Source of the DNA: Planctomycetales bacterium
GTDB lineage: Bacteria; Planctomycetota; Planctomycetia; Isosphaerales; Isosphaeraceae
DNA length: 11,133 nucleotides
Direction of reading: 5' to 3'
Assembly (NCBI GenBank): GCA_027435495.1
Contig: DAHZZC010000800.1
Coordinates: 1-11,133, forward strand
The position numbers and the translations under genes were made by a program. Shown piece after piece: positions 1 through 6,669 of the stretch (positions are counted from its first letter, which is position 1; each line of letters opens with the position of its first letter). Under the pieces are notes generated by a model. That model ran no database searches. It had not been told where the DNA came from and worked only from the letters and a program-made list of their open reading frames with translations.

Positions 1-744
1 GTCGCCGACGTCGCGGACCTGGTAGTTCTCCTTGTTGCCGCCGACGTTGATGGCCTGGTCGTGGATGGCTTCCCTGGGGGCGCGGCCGAAGGCGGCGAAC
101 GCGCGGGCGATGTCGCGGCAGTGGATCAACGGCCGCCAGGGCGAGCCGTCGGACTGGATGCGGATCTCGCCGTAGGACATGGCCGAGGCCAGCAGGTTGT
201 TGACCACCAGGTCGATCCGGAGCATGGGGGAGTGGCCGTAGGCCGTGGCGTTGCGGAGGTAGGCCGGGGTGAACGTCGCGTCCGCCAGTTCGGAGACGGC
301 CTGCTCGGTCTCGATCTTCGACTTCGCGTAGGCCGTCAGCGGGTTGAGCGGGTCGCCCTCGTCGAGGTCGAGCTTTTCTCCCTGGCCGTAGATCGAGCAA
401 CTTCCGGCGAAGAGGAATCGGGGAACGCCGGCCTGCTTGGCAATCCGGGCGAGGCGAATGGAGGCATCCCGGTTGATCTCGAAGGTGATCTGCGGGTCGA
501 GATCGCCCATCGGGTCGTTGGAGATGGCGGCCAGATGCATCACGCAGTCGGAGCCCTTGAGGTCGCTCGCCTCGACGGCGCGGACGTCCTTGTCGAGGTC
601 GACGTCCGGCTCGACGATCGGCTCCCAGTTGCACCCGCGGAACAGGCCGAGGTCGCAGCCGACGACGGTGTGTCCCTCTTGTTTCAGGACGTCGACCAGG
701 TGGGATCCGATGTAGCCTCGATGTCCGGTGACGAACATTCTCAT
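1..744 (-). CDS. NAD-dependent epimerase/dehydratase, extended SDR family (partial, C-terminus beyond window)
   Basis: The first 248 residues of a nucleotide-sugar epimerase/dehydratase are visible, and the frame is still open at base 1, so the C-terminus is cut by the window edge. Family members are usually about 310-350 residues. The N-terminal Rossmann dinucleotide-binding motif is TGHRGYIGSHL (residues 6-16, glycines 7, 10 and 13). The MHLAAISNDP stretch (69-78), the GSCSIYG strand (114-120) and the catalytic pair Tyr139/Lys143 (YAKSK) are all present. RNATAYG (164-170) and SDGSPWRPLIH (198-208) are typical of sugar-nucleotide members. The substrate cannot be read from sequence; UDP-hexose 4-epimerase or 4,6-dehydratase activity is likely, in the cytoplasm. 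The start is ATG at 744, but an in-frame ATG at 738 is equally possible because neither has a clear Shine-Dalgarno. It lies 59 bases downstream of the glycosyltransferase remnant, so it probably belongs to the same polysaccharide operon. Confidence 0.93.
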   Translation of the reverse strand, partial: MRMFVTGHRGYIGSHLVDVLKQEGHTVVGCDLGLFRGCNWEPIVEPDVDLDKDVRAVEASDLKGSDCVMHLAAISNDPMGDLDPQITFEINRDASIRLARIAKQAGVPRFLFAGSCSIYGQGEKLDLDEGDPLNPLTAYAKSKIETEQAVSELADATFTPAYLRNATAYGHSPMLRIDLVVNNLLASAMSYGEIRIQSDGSPWRPLIHCRDIARAFAAFGRAPREAIHDQAINVGGNKENYQVRDVGD

Positions 745-803
745 GGGGTGGATTCGCTTGCTGGGGGTCGGAGAAAAGAGAACAGGACGGTTGTGTCCCG
801 TGG

Positions 804-1281
804 TCAGATTGCCGATGGAACGACGGGTCCGGTCGGAACTGCGGGGCGGAGAAGCTGATGGTAGTGCTCGGTCAGCCGGGCGGCAACGGCGACCGGGTGG
901 AACTCTTGCTCGCACCGCACCGCCGCGGAGGCGCCGAGCTCGGCAGCTCGGCCAGGGTCCGAGAGCAACTCGACGACCCGGTCGGCAAGGTCGACGGCGT
1001 CGCCGGGCTGGTGGAGCAGGCCGTCGAACCCCTCGCGCAGGATCTCGGGGATGCCCCCGACGCGGGCTCCGATGATCGGGCTACCCATCGCCGCGGCCTC
1101 CAGGACGGTCACGGGGAAGTTATCGTATCGGGAGCAGGCGACAGTGATCGAAGCCCGGCGCCGAAGCGCCGGCAGTTCGTCGTGTCGGACCCGTCCCAGC
1201 AGCCGGACCCGGCCGTCCTCGTGACGTTCCGCCGGCGGACGGCGATCCTGAGGCCAGACCTTGGAGACGAGCGGCCTGGGG
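804..1281 (-). pseudogene. GT4 glycosyltransferase remnant (C-terminal half-domain only)
   Basis: The frame ending with TGA at 804-806 encodes the C-terminal part of a GT-B, family 4 glycosyltransferase. It contains LLGRVRHDELPALRRRAS, CSRYDNFPVTVLEAAAMGSP (the donor-sugar E-x7-E region), the GARVGGIPEIL loop, and a tail with DLADRVVELLSDP. Convincing similarity begins near base 1215 and runs to about 840. The whole acceptor-binding N-terminal domain and the start of the C-terminal domain (more than 200 residues) are absent, and the sequence upstream is fully occupied by the preceding membrane-protein gene. No ATG, GTG or TTG precedes the domain in frame between 1281 and its first internal Met. 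An ATG overlapping the upstream stop (ATGA, 1282-1285) opens a different frame that closes after about 60 codons. Such a fragment would not be expected to transfer sugar. It is probably a deletion or rearrangement scar. A programmed frameshift from the ATGA start is a remote alternative. Confidence 0.8.
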
Positions 1282-3243
1282 TCATCCGGCGCTGGCCGGC
1301 TCGCCAACCGCGAGCAGGGCCTGGGCCTCGTCGCAGAGCGCGGCCAGCTCGGCGTGTCCGGGGTGGTCTCGCTCGGCCAGCAGCAGGGCACGCGCCAGGG
1401 CCTCACGCCCGGCCTCCGTCTGGCCCGAGCGACCCAGGGCCATCGCCTGGAAGACCTCGTCGAAGGCCGTCCCGCCGGCCAGCGACCGCGACCGCCCCAC
1501 CGCCGCCAGCGCGCCTTCTGGGTCACCGGCGCGATAGCGGGCGGCGGCCAGGGTGTTCCAGTAGGCGGCGACCTCGGGGTATTCCTCGACGGTCCGGCTC
1601 GCGAGGGTGATGGCCGATCCCGGCTCACGCCGCGACGCTTCGGGCCGGTTGGCCCGGAGCCAGGCCAGGTCGTTGGCGCAGTCGCACCAGGCCCGCCGCA
1701 GGGCGTCGGCCGACGGGTCGGCCGCGATGGCGGCGGTCAGCCAGTCCAGCGCCTGCGACCAGGCGGTGTCGGCCTCGTCGGCACGCCCCTCGCGGCGGTA
1801 CGACCGACCCAGCAACCGGCACTGCTCGGCCAGTCGCGCCGGTCCGCCGGCCGACTCGTTCGCCAGCGCCCCCGGCCGTCTCGCCTGGGCTCGCGTCGTC
1901 GATCCCTCTCGCGATCTCGACAGATCCCCGGTCCTTCCCCCGCTGAGGAACTCCTGCGCCGAGAGCCTCGCCAGCCCGCCGCACATCGTCATGTAGATGA
2001 TGTTCAGGAAGCCGTTTAGCAGGCAGTCGACAATGTAAATCCCCAGCAGGACCACACCGATGAGCGCTCCGGCCAGCCTCGGGTCGGACCACGACTGGGG
2101 CGGGACGAGCCGGACCGCCCGCGCCGCCGGCAGGATGATCGCCAGATACAGCGAAATCAACCCGATCAATCCCTTTGACCCCAGTGCGACGATCCAGAGG
2201 CCATCCGGCGGCATCACCTTGGTCGGATCCTCATCAAAGTAGACAAAGTACCGGCCGAAGCCCCCCCAGCCCAGCAAGGGCCGGTTCAGGGCGTGCGCTA
2301 TCTGTTTCTTCTCGCACTTGTACCGGAATTCCAGCGACTCCGCCCGCTCGGGGCCAACGGTCGCATTCGCCAGTGCCACCGCCTCCGCCCCCGACCACGC
2401 CCCGGTCGTTCGCAAGACCACGAAGATCGGCCCAATCAGCAACAGTCCGACCAGAACCATCCGGGTTCGCAGTCGGGTTGTCAGCCAGATCGCCGCCATG
2501 CCGATGATCAGCAGGATCAGCGCCCCGGTCGATCGGCAGAGCACGGTCGTCACCAGCAGTCCCGATAACAGCAGCCCGAACGGCCAGTTGCCCATCCGGC
2601 GGATGACTCCGGTCCGCCAGAGCCACCACCCCGTCAGTGACGCCGCCGTCATCCAGAGGCCCAGTTCCAGGCCAGACCCGAAAAAAACATACGGCCGGTA
2701 ACCGCCCATCCGCGTCCCTTGCCAGCTCCCCTGACCGTAGACCATCGCCTGCAACTGCGGGCTCAGCCGTATCTCAATCAGGCACGGCGGAACATACGCT
2801 AGCCCACCAATCACAATCGCCCGGGCGAAATATCGGAGGTCTTCCAGCTTCTCGAAGTACAGCCGGCCGATCAGATAGGGGGCCCCCCAGAAGATCGACT
2901 GCTCCAGTGAGTCCGACATCGCGCTGTAGAGCAGCAGCCCGTTCGACGCATACGTCGCAAATGGGAGCAAGCACCAGACCGCCATCGGCAGATCGATCCA
3001 ACCCGGCCGGAGCCGTAGCAGGCGTTCGGGCGCGAGCAGAACCGTCGCCCCGAGGATCCCAATCACCGACGCCGATATCTTCGAGTAGTCGGGCAACCCC
3101 GAGAATACCAACGAGGATGGCGGAAGGAGCAGCCAGCCCCCCACGATCCCGAACGCCACCGTGCGGCGGTCTGGTGCGATCAGGTACAGAACCGTCACCA
3201 ACACCGGCCAGCCCAGCAGGGCGATCACGACGAATGCCGTCAC
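1282..3243 (-). CDS. O-antigen ligase/polymerase-like membrane protein with C-terminal TPR domain
   Basis: The product is a 653-residue protein in two parts. Residues 1 to about 430 form roughly ten or more hydrophobic segments. A hydrophilic loop carries the conserved motif RPLLGWGGFGR (about 321-331) followed by PDGLWIVALGSKGLIGL, which is typical of Wzy polymerases and WaaL ligases (Wzy_C superfamily). From about residue 455 to the end there is a soluble alpha-helical TPR-like region (SYRREGRADEADTAWSQAL; AYWNTLAAARYRAGDPEGAL; ALGRSGQTEAGREALARAL) of the type common in planctomycetes. The expected role is to join or polymerise lipid-linked glycan units at the outer face of the inner membrane, with the TPR possibly binding partners. 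Polymerase, ligase and protein glycosyltransferase cannot be told apart here. I prefer GTG 3243 because AAGAGG lies 6 bases upstream and TM1 follows at once. GTG 3285 would add 14 residues, and TTG 3258 is also possible. Its TGA overlaps the following ATG in an ATGA. Confidence 0.85.
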   Translation of the reverse strand: MTAFVVIALLGWPVLVTVLYLIAPDRRTVAFGIVGGWLLLPPSSLVFSGLPDYSKISASVIGILGATVLLAPERLLRLRPGWIDLPMAVWCLLPFATYASNGLLLYSAMSDSLEQSIFWGAPYLIGRLYFEKLEDLRYFARAIVIGGLAYVPPCLIEIRLSPQLQAMVYGQGSWQGTRMGGYRPYVFFGSGLELGLWMTAASLTGWWLWRTGVIRRMGNWPFGLLLSGLLVTTVLCRSTGALILLIIGMAAIWLTTRLRTRMVLVGLLLIGPIFVVLRTTGAWSGAEAVALANATVGPERAESLEFRYKCEKKQIAHALNRPLLGWGGFGRYFVYFDEDPTKVMPPDGLWIVALGSKGLIGLISLYLAIILPAARAVRLVPPQSWSDPRLAGALIGVVLLGIYIVDCLLNGFLNIIYMTMCGGLARLSAQEFLSGGRTGDLSRSREGSTTRAQARRPGALANESAGGPARLAEQCRLLGRSYRREGRADEADTAWSQALDWLTAAIAADPSADALRRAWCDCANDLAWLRANRPEASRREPGSAITLASRTVEEYPEVAAYWNTLAAARYRAGDPEGALAAVGRSRSLAGGTAFDEVFQAMALGRSGQTEAGREALARALLLAERDHPGHAELAALCDEAQALLAVGEPASAG

Positions 3244-3249
3244 GTCTCG

Positions 3250-3255
3250 CCTCTT
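3250..3255 (-). promoter_or_regulatory. Shine-Dalgarno (AAGAGG) deciding the start of the ligase/polymerase gene
   Basis: On the minus strand AAGAGG is followed by six bases and then GTG at 3243-3241. The longer alternative start at 3285 has no comparable purine run. This supports the 653-residue form, which begins immediately before the first membrane segment. Confidence 0.5.
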
Positions 3256-3315
3256 CAAAATCGAAGCCCGATCGTTCGGTCGCACGCGACCAACCGATCC
3301 ATGGCCCCGGAGAAC

Positions 3316-3534
3316 TCAGGACATCAGTTTCCACGATCGGAGCGACATCGACGCATGCACGAAGACCCGGCGTGCATGCTCTCGGGCCGTCGCCTTGTGG
3401 CACGACCCCAGCGCCCACCAGCCCCATCCTTCTCTCGGCTCGAACGGGTCGGGGTCCGGTGGAGGACCCGACGGGCGTTCAGACTCGCCGTTCGCCTCGG
3501 GCAGACCCCGACGACACCGCATCTCCTCAAGCAA
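3316..3534 (-). CDS. Weak candidate small protein, or decayed gene
   Basis: This is an open frame of 72 codons from TTG at 3534, with an in-frame ATG at 3522 that would give 68 residues. The frame extends open to about 3587, where a TGA closes it, without a better start. The product contains LLEEMRCRRGLPEANGE, a proline-rich stretch (PSGPPPDPDPFEP) and GWGWWALGSCHKATAREHARR. By hand count, GC at third codon positions is about 75%, above the first (about 67%) and second positions. That is the direction expected for coding DNA but weaker than in the neighbouring genes. I do not recognise the family. The inverted repeat at 3353-3379 lies within it. It may be a small real gene, the remnant of a larger one, or chance. 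Confidence 0.2.
   Translation of the reverse strand: MLEEMRCRRGLPEANGESERPSGPPPDPDPFEPREGWGWWALGSCHKATAREHARRVFVHASMSLRSWKLMS
3353..3379. repeat. Perfect 9-bp inverted repeat with 9-base spacer
   Basis: GCATGCACG (3353-3361) and CGTGCATGC (3371-3379) are exact reverse complements separated by nine bases, and each arm contains the palindrome GCATGC. There is no T-run on either side, so a simple intrinsic terminator is unlikely. Lying about 110-135 bases upstream of the ligase/polymerase start, it could be an operator for a dimeric regulator or an RNA hairpin in the leader. Confidence 0.55.
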
Positions 3535-3640
3535 CTCGCTGGCGCGCCGGCAGTCAATCGGATACGAGACGAGACACGCTGGACATCATCGTCCCGCTGG
3601 TTGATCCGTCGTCCGACGCCTCACGAGATTGTGAAGAAAT

Positions 3641-3822
3641 CGAACGTAAGATCCATTACTAAAAACAAAAAAGTCCAAAATAAATTTTAAAATGCGAGTG
3701 CTTATGTTTTTATTGATTGCATTCGATCGATCATTCGCAGCCGCCCCGTCAATGTTGGCGAAAGAATCGATTGAAATAAGTGAAATAATGAATATCTCAA
3801 GTAGCGACTCAACATTTCTTGT
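3641..3822. promoter_or_regulatory. AT-rich island, probable promoter region for the leftward block
   Basis: Roughly two-thirds A+T by eye, in a window that is otherwise strongly GC-rich. It contains clustered A-tracts at 3661-3691, several spaced about 9-10 bases apart, which on the minus strand would look like an UP element or an intrinsically bent segment. An interrupted palindrome at 3718-3739 is centred on GATCGATC. The position upstream of the leftward ligase/polymerase gene suits a promoter, but I cannot name the -35 and -10 boxes with confidence. Confidence 0.4.
3772..3788. repeat. Short tandem direct repeat (TGAAATAA, 9-base period)
   Basis: TGAAATAA occurs at 3772-3779 and again at 3781-3788, one base apart. 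On the minus strand this reads as two TTATTTCA boxes. It may be part of a regulator site, but in such AT-rich sequence chance is a real alternative. Confidence 0.35.
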
Positions 3823-4764
3823 TCATTCGATTTTCGCCGCGACCGCCGCGTGAAGGAGGGGGATCAGCAGTTCGTGGTGGCCGGTCAGTGCGATCCCCTC
3901 GCCGCCAGGGCGGTCGAGCACGTTGAGCCGCCCGCGGTACTGCTGCTGGAAGTCGAGATTGGCCGTCGTCATTCCGTCGAGCGAGACGCCCAGATTCCCG
4001 GCGATGGCCACCGCCTTGAGGAACACCTCGGGCATCACCACGGCGCTGCCAATGTTCATCCAGACGCCGCCGGCCAGCCCGGCGACCCGGTGGCAAAGGA
4101 GGCGGAAGTCGGCCATCGACGCGGTTCCCAGCGCGGCCGCGTCGAGCCTCGGCGTCATGTGAACGATGTCGGTCCCGATCGCGACGTGGACCGTCTCCGG
4201 CGCCCCGGCCCGGCGCGATGCGACCAGAAGGCTGGCGTCCATTCCGGGCCCGCCCTGTTGCTCGATCCGATCGGCCAGCGCGGCTCCGAGTCCGATCCCG
4301 CCGGCTGCCGCCGCCTCGCACGCCTCGGCGAACAGCTCGGAGGTCTCGCGGGCGAAGCCGAACGCACCGGCCAGGAGTCGGGCTCCGACATCCTCGCTGG
4401 TGTGACCGCTGATCGCCAGTTCCAGGTCGTGAATCGCCGCCGACCCGTTCATCGCCACGCCGGTCAGCACGCCCCGCGCCAGCCAGTCGTTGAGGTACGG
4501 GGCGCAGCCGGTCTTGATCACGTGACCGCCGATCGCCGCCAGAACGGGACGGCTGCTGGACCTCGATCGGACGATCGCATTGCGGAGCCGGCGTATCCAG
4601 TGGCCCGCCAGGATCTCCGGCAGGGATTCCAGCCACTCCTCAATGGTCGACGACCCGCTCACCGGCCGGCCCAGGTCGGCCAGTCGGACCTTGCTCGGCC
4701 GGGTTTCCAGCGGCTCGTATCGGAGCGATTCCAGGTTGAGCGGGGGGTTTTCCGAGGGCGGCAT
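3823..4764 (-). CDS. Conserved protein of unknown function, possibly deoxyhypusine-synthase-like fold
   Basis: The product is 313 residues, soluble, with no signal peptide or membrane segment. The sequence looks like a well-conserved enzyme. It has an N-terminal TRPSKVRLADLGRP (21-34), GGHVIKTG (79-86), NGSAAIHDLE (106-115), GHTSEDVG (120-127), VHVAIGTDIVHM (192-203), NIGSAVVMPEVFLKA (237-251), TTANLDFQ (266-273) and a C-terminal TGHHELLIPLL (294-304). The order of glycine-rich turns and the C-terminal helix recall deoxyhypusine synthase and its NAD-binding Rossmann-like fold. However, I do not see the catalytic-lysine segment of true DHS, and bacteria with this protein need not make hypusine. 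I cannot name a reaction. The ATG at 4764 was chosen because conserved-looking sequence starts just after it; its Shine-Dalgarno is weak. It begins 56 bases after the SLC13 transporter stop and is probably the last gene of that operon. Confidence 0.75.
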   Translation of the reverse strand: MPPSENPPLNLESLRYEPLETRPSKVRLADLGRPVSGSSTIEEWLESLPEILAGHWIRRLRNAIVRSRSSSRPVLAAIGGHVIKTGCAPYLNDWLARGVLTGVAMNGSAAIHDLELAISGHTSEDVGARLLAGAFGFARETSELFAEACEAAAAGGIGLGAALADRIEQQGGPGMDASLLVASRRAGAPETVHVAIGTDIVHMTPRLDAAALGTASMADFRLLCHRVAGLAGGVWMNIGSAVVMPEVFLKAVAIAGNLGVSLDGMTTANLDFQQQYRGRLNVLDRPGGEGIALTGHHELLIPLLHAAVAAKIE

Positions 4765-4820
4765 GGTGGTGGCAATTCCGTGGCAGGCTGTGCAAAATCG
4801 AAAAGGGATGCCAGGCGTTC

Positions 4821-6638
4821 TCAGGGGCCCACGAACGGCCAGATCCAGGGGATCAACACGATGGCCGAGGCGCCCATCAGCAGGTTCAGTGGGATGCCGA
4901 CTCGCAGGAAGTCGGCAAAGCGATAGCCGCCAGGACCGAAGACCATCATGTGGGTCTGATAACCGATCGGCGAGGCAAACGCGTACGAGGCGGCCAGTGT
5001 GATCGCCATGATGAACGGCCGGTCGTTCACCCCAAGCAGCCGGGCCGACTCGATGCAGAACGGGAACGCCAACGCGGCCGCCGCGTTGTTGCTGATCAGC
5101 TCGTTGAGGACCATCGTCCCCAGGTAAAGGGCCGCCAGTGTGGCCTGGGGACCATACGGCCGGGTCAGGGTGACGAGTCCCTCGGCGAGGAGCCGGGCGA
5201 CGCCGGAGCGTTCCAGAGCCAGGCCGACGCCCAGCGAGGCGGCGATGGCGACCAGCACCGGCAGGTCGAGCGACCTTCGCGCCTGCACCGACGAAACGCA
5301 ACGGGCGGCCACCATCGCCCCGGCGGCCACCATCGCCGTGAGCATGATGTCCACCCGGTTCGAGACGAAGGCGACGATCATCGCCCCGAAAATCACAACC
5401 GCGGCCTGGGACCGGTCGTGCCGGACCGCGCTGGAGTCCTCGACCTCGCTCACCAGGTAGAAGTCGGGATTATTGCGGAACGACCGGGCGAAGTTCGGCC
5501 CGACCTGAAGCAAAAGCGTATCTCCGGCGTGGAGCCGGATATCTCCCACCTTGTTCGTCATCCGGGCCCCGTTCCGGTGAACGGCGACGATCGCCGCGTC
5601 GTAGAGCCCGCGGAAATCGGCGTCGCGGATCGCCCGGTTGACCAGCGGCGAGCTCGGGCTGATGACCGCCTCGCAGAGCTGCCGGCCCCGCTTCATCAGC
5701 GGGGAGACCTCGTACCGGGCATCGGCGGCCGGGACCAGCCCCGGAATCTTCTCCAGGTCCACGATCGTCTCGACCGCCCCGGTGAAGACCAGCCGGTCGC
5801 CGGTCAGGATCGGCTCGTCCGGCCCGACCGGACCGATCACCTCGCCGTCCCGGTCGATCTCGATCAGGAAGAGCCCCGGCAACTGCCGGAGTCCGGCCCC
5901 CGCCACGGTCTTCCCCGCCAACCGGCATCCCGGCTGCACGAGCATCTCCACCAGGTATTCGCGACGGGTCGCCTCAAGCTGTTCGATCAGCTCCTTGCGA
6001 TCGGGCAGGAGCCGGCGGCCGACCGTCAGCAGATACAACGCTCCCAGCAGGGCGCAGGGGATACCGACCTTGCTGATCTCCAGGTAGCCGAGCGGCGGGA
6101 GTCCCTCCTTGATGACTAGCCCCTGCACGACGAGGTTGGTGCTGGTTCCGATCAGCGAGCAGGTTCCCCCCAGGATCGAGAGGAACGACAATGGCATCAG
6201 CAATCTTGATGGTGAGATCCGGCGCTTCCGGCACCAGGAGATGAGGACCGGGACCAGCAGCGCCACCTTCGGCGTGTTGTTCAGGACCATGGCCGAGGGG
6301 ATCAGGACGGCGGCCATCATCGCCAGTGCCTGACCCTCGGTCTGGACCCGGCCGAGGAACTTCTCGCCGATGACCTCCATCACGCCGGTCTCGCGGAGTC
6401 CGGCGGCCACCACGAACATCGCGGCGACGGTCAGCATCCCCGGGTTGGCAAACCCCGAAAAGGCCTCAGCCGGCGTGATCACGCCGAAGGCTGCCAGCAA
6501 AACGACGGCCCCGACGAACATCACGTCGGGCGGGTGGTCGCGCACCAGCCCGTAGAGCAACAGGGCCAGGACGCCGAGCGTCGCGGCCATCGAGAAATCG
6601 GGGATCACTTGCGTCACGTATTCGGCGAACAGTTGCAT
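4821..6638 (-). CDS. SLC13/DASS-family anion transporter with two internal TrkA-C (RCK-C) domains
   Basis: This 605-residue inner-membrane protein has two hydrophobic halves (about 15-210 and 410-600) around a cytoplasmic insert. The first half carries LNNTPKVALLVP (119-130) and GTSTNLVV (164-171). The second carries ELISNNAAAALAFP (513-526) and SPIGYQTHMMVFGPGGY (556-572). These Asn/Thr-rich re-entrant motifs are characteristic of the divalent-anion:Na+ symporter family. The insert contains two regulatory TrkA-C-like domains, about 225-300 (GLRQLPGLFLIEIDRDGEVI, LTGDRLVFTG) and 310-395 (YDAAIVAVHRNG, LHAGDTLLLQVG). The substrate is not fixed by sequence: sulfate, other oxyanions and dicarboxylates are all known for the family, and the domain layout favours sulfate-type members. 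ATG 6638 is supported by AGGA seven bases upstream. It follows the methyltransferase gene by 31 bases, so co-transcription with the export genes is likely. Confidence 0.9.
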   Translation of the reverse strand: MQLFAEYVTQVIPDFSMAATLGVLALLLYGLVRDHPPDVMFVGAVVLLAAFGVITPAEAFSGFANPGMLTVAAMFVVAAGLRETGVMEVIGEKFLGRVQTEGQALAMMAAVLIPSAMVLNNTPKVALLVPVLISWCRKRRISPSRLLMPLSFLSILGGTCSLIGTSTNLVVQGLVIKEGLPPLGYLEISKVGIPCALLGALYLLTVGRRLLPDRKELIEQLEATRREYLVEMLVQPGCRLAGKTVAGAGLRQLPGLFLIEIDRDGEVIGPVGPDEPILTGDRLVFTGAVETIVDLEKIPGLVPAADARYEVSPLMKRGRQLCEAVISPSSPLVNRAIRDADFRGLYDAAIVAVHRNGARMTNKVGDIRLHAGDTLLLQVGPNFARSFRNNPDFYLVSEVEDSSAVRHDRSQAAVVIFGAMIVAFVSNRVDIMLTAMVAAGAMVAARCVSSVQARRSLDLPVLVAIAASLGVGLALERSGVARLLAEGLVTLTRPYGPQATLAALYLGTMVLNELISNNAAAALAFPFCIESARLLGVNDRPFIMAITLAASYAFASPIGYQTHMMVFGPGGYRFADFLRVGIPLNLLMGASAIVLIPWIWPFVGP

Positions 6639-6669
6639 ACGACCATCCTGGTCCTTGCGACCCGGCGGC

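Larger units (their letters stand above)
3244..3822. other. Long intergenic region between two polysaccharide gene blocks
   Basis: This is about 580 bases without a confident gene, between the unknown protein (stop at 3823) and the ligase/polymerase gene. Bases 3286-3640 are GC-rich and hold a weak small ORF and a perfect hairpin. Bases 3641-3822 are AT-rich, unlike everything around them. Because both flanking genes read leftwards, the region should hold the end of one transcript and the promoter and a long leader for the next. I see no convincing GC hairpin plus T-run terminator and no clean -35/-10 pair. Confidence 0.6.

Noticed and set aside
61..858. A 265-codon open frame on the plus strand at the left edge
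   Set aside because: The minus strand here encodes a clear SDR epimerase with its NAD motif and Tyr/Lys pair; the plus-strand product has no domain and the repetitive composition of a shadow frame.
1282..1285. ATGA overlap as the start of an intact downstream gene
   Set aside because: The frame opened by that ATG ends after about 60 codons and is out of register with the glycosyltransferase domain.
2261..2267. Run of seven C (G on the coding strand), and a run of seven A at 2681-2687, as phase-variation sites in the ligase/polymerase gene
   Set aside because: Seven-base runs are short for slippage switching, and the GGGGGG part is explained by the conserved Trp-Gly-Gly of the family motif.
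3661..3691. T-rich tract on the minus strand as an intrinsic terminator of the first block
   Set aside because: No GC-rich stem precedes it; only weak AT-only pairing is possible.
3823..4764. Calling this gene a true deoxyhypusine synthase
   Set aside because: The resemblance is by motif order only, and the lysine-containing active-site segment of characterised DHS is not seen, so the function was left open.
4950..6119. A 389-codon plus-strand open frame opposite the SLC13 transporter
   Set aside because: The charged, low-complexity translation without motifs is antisense to a convincing membrane protein.
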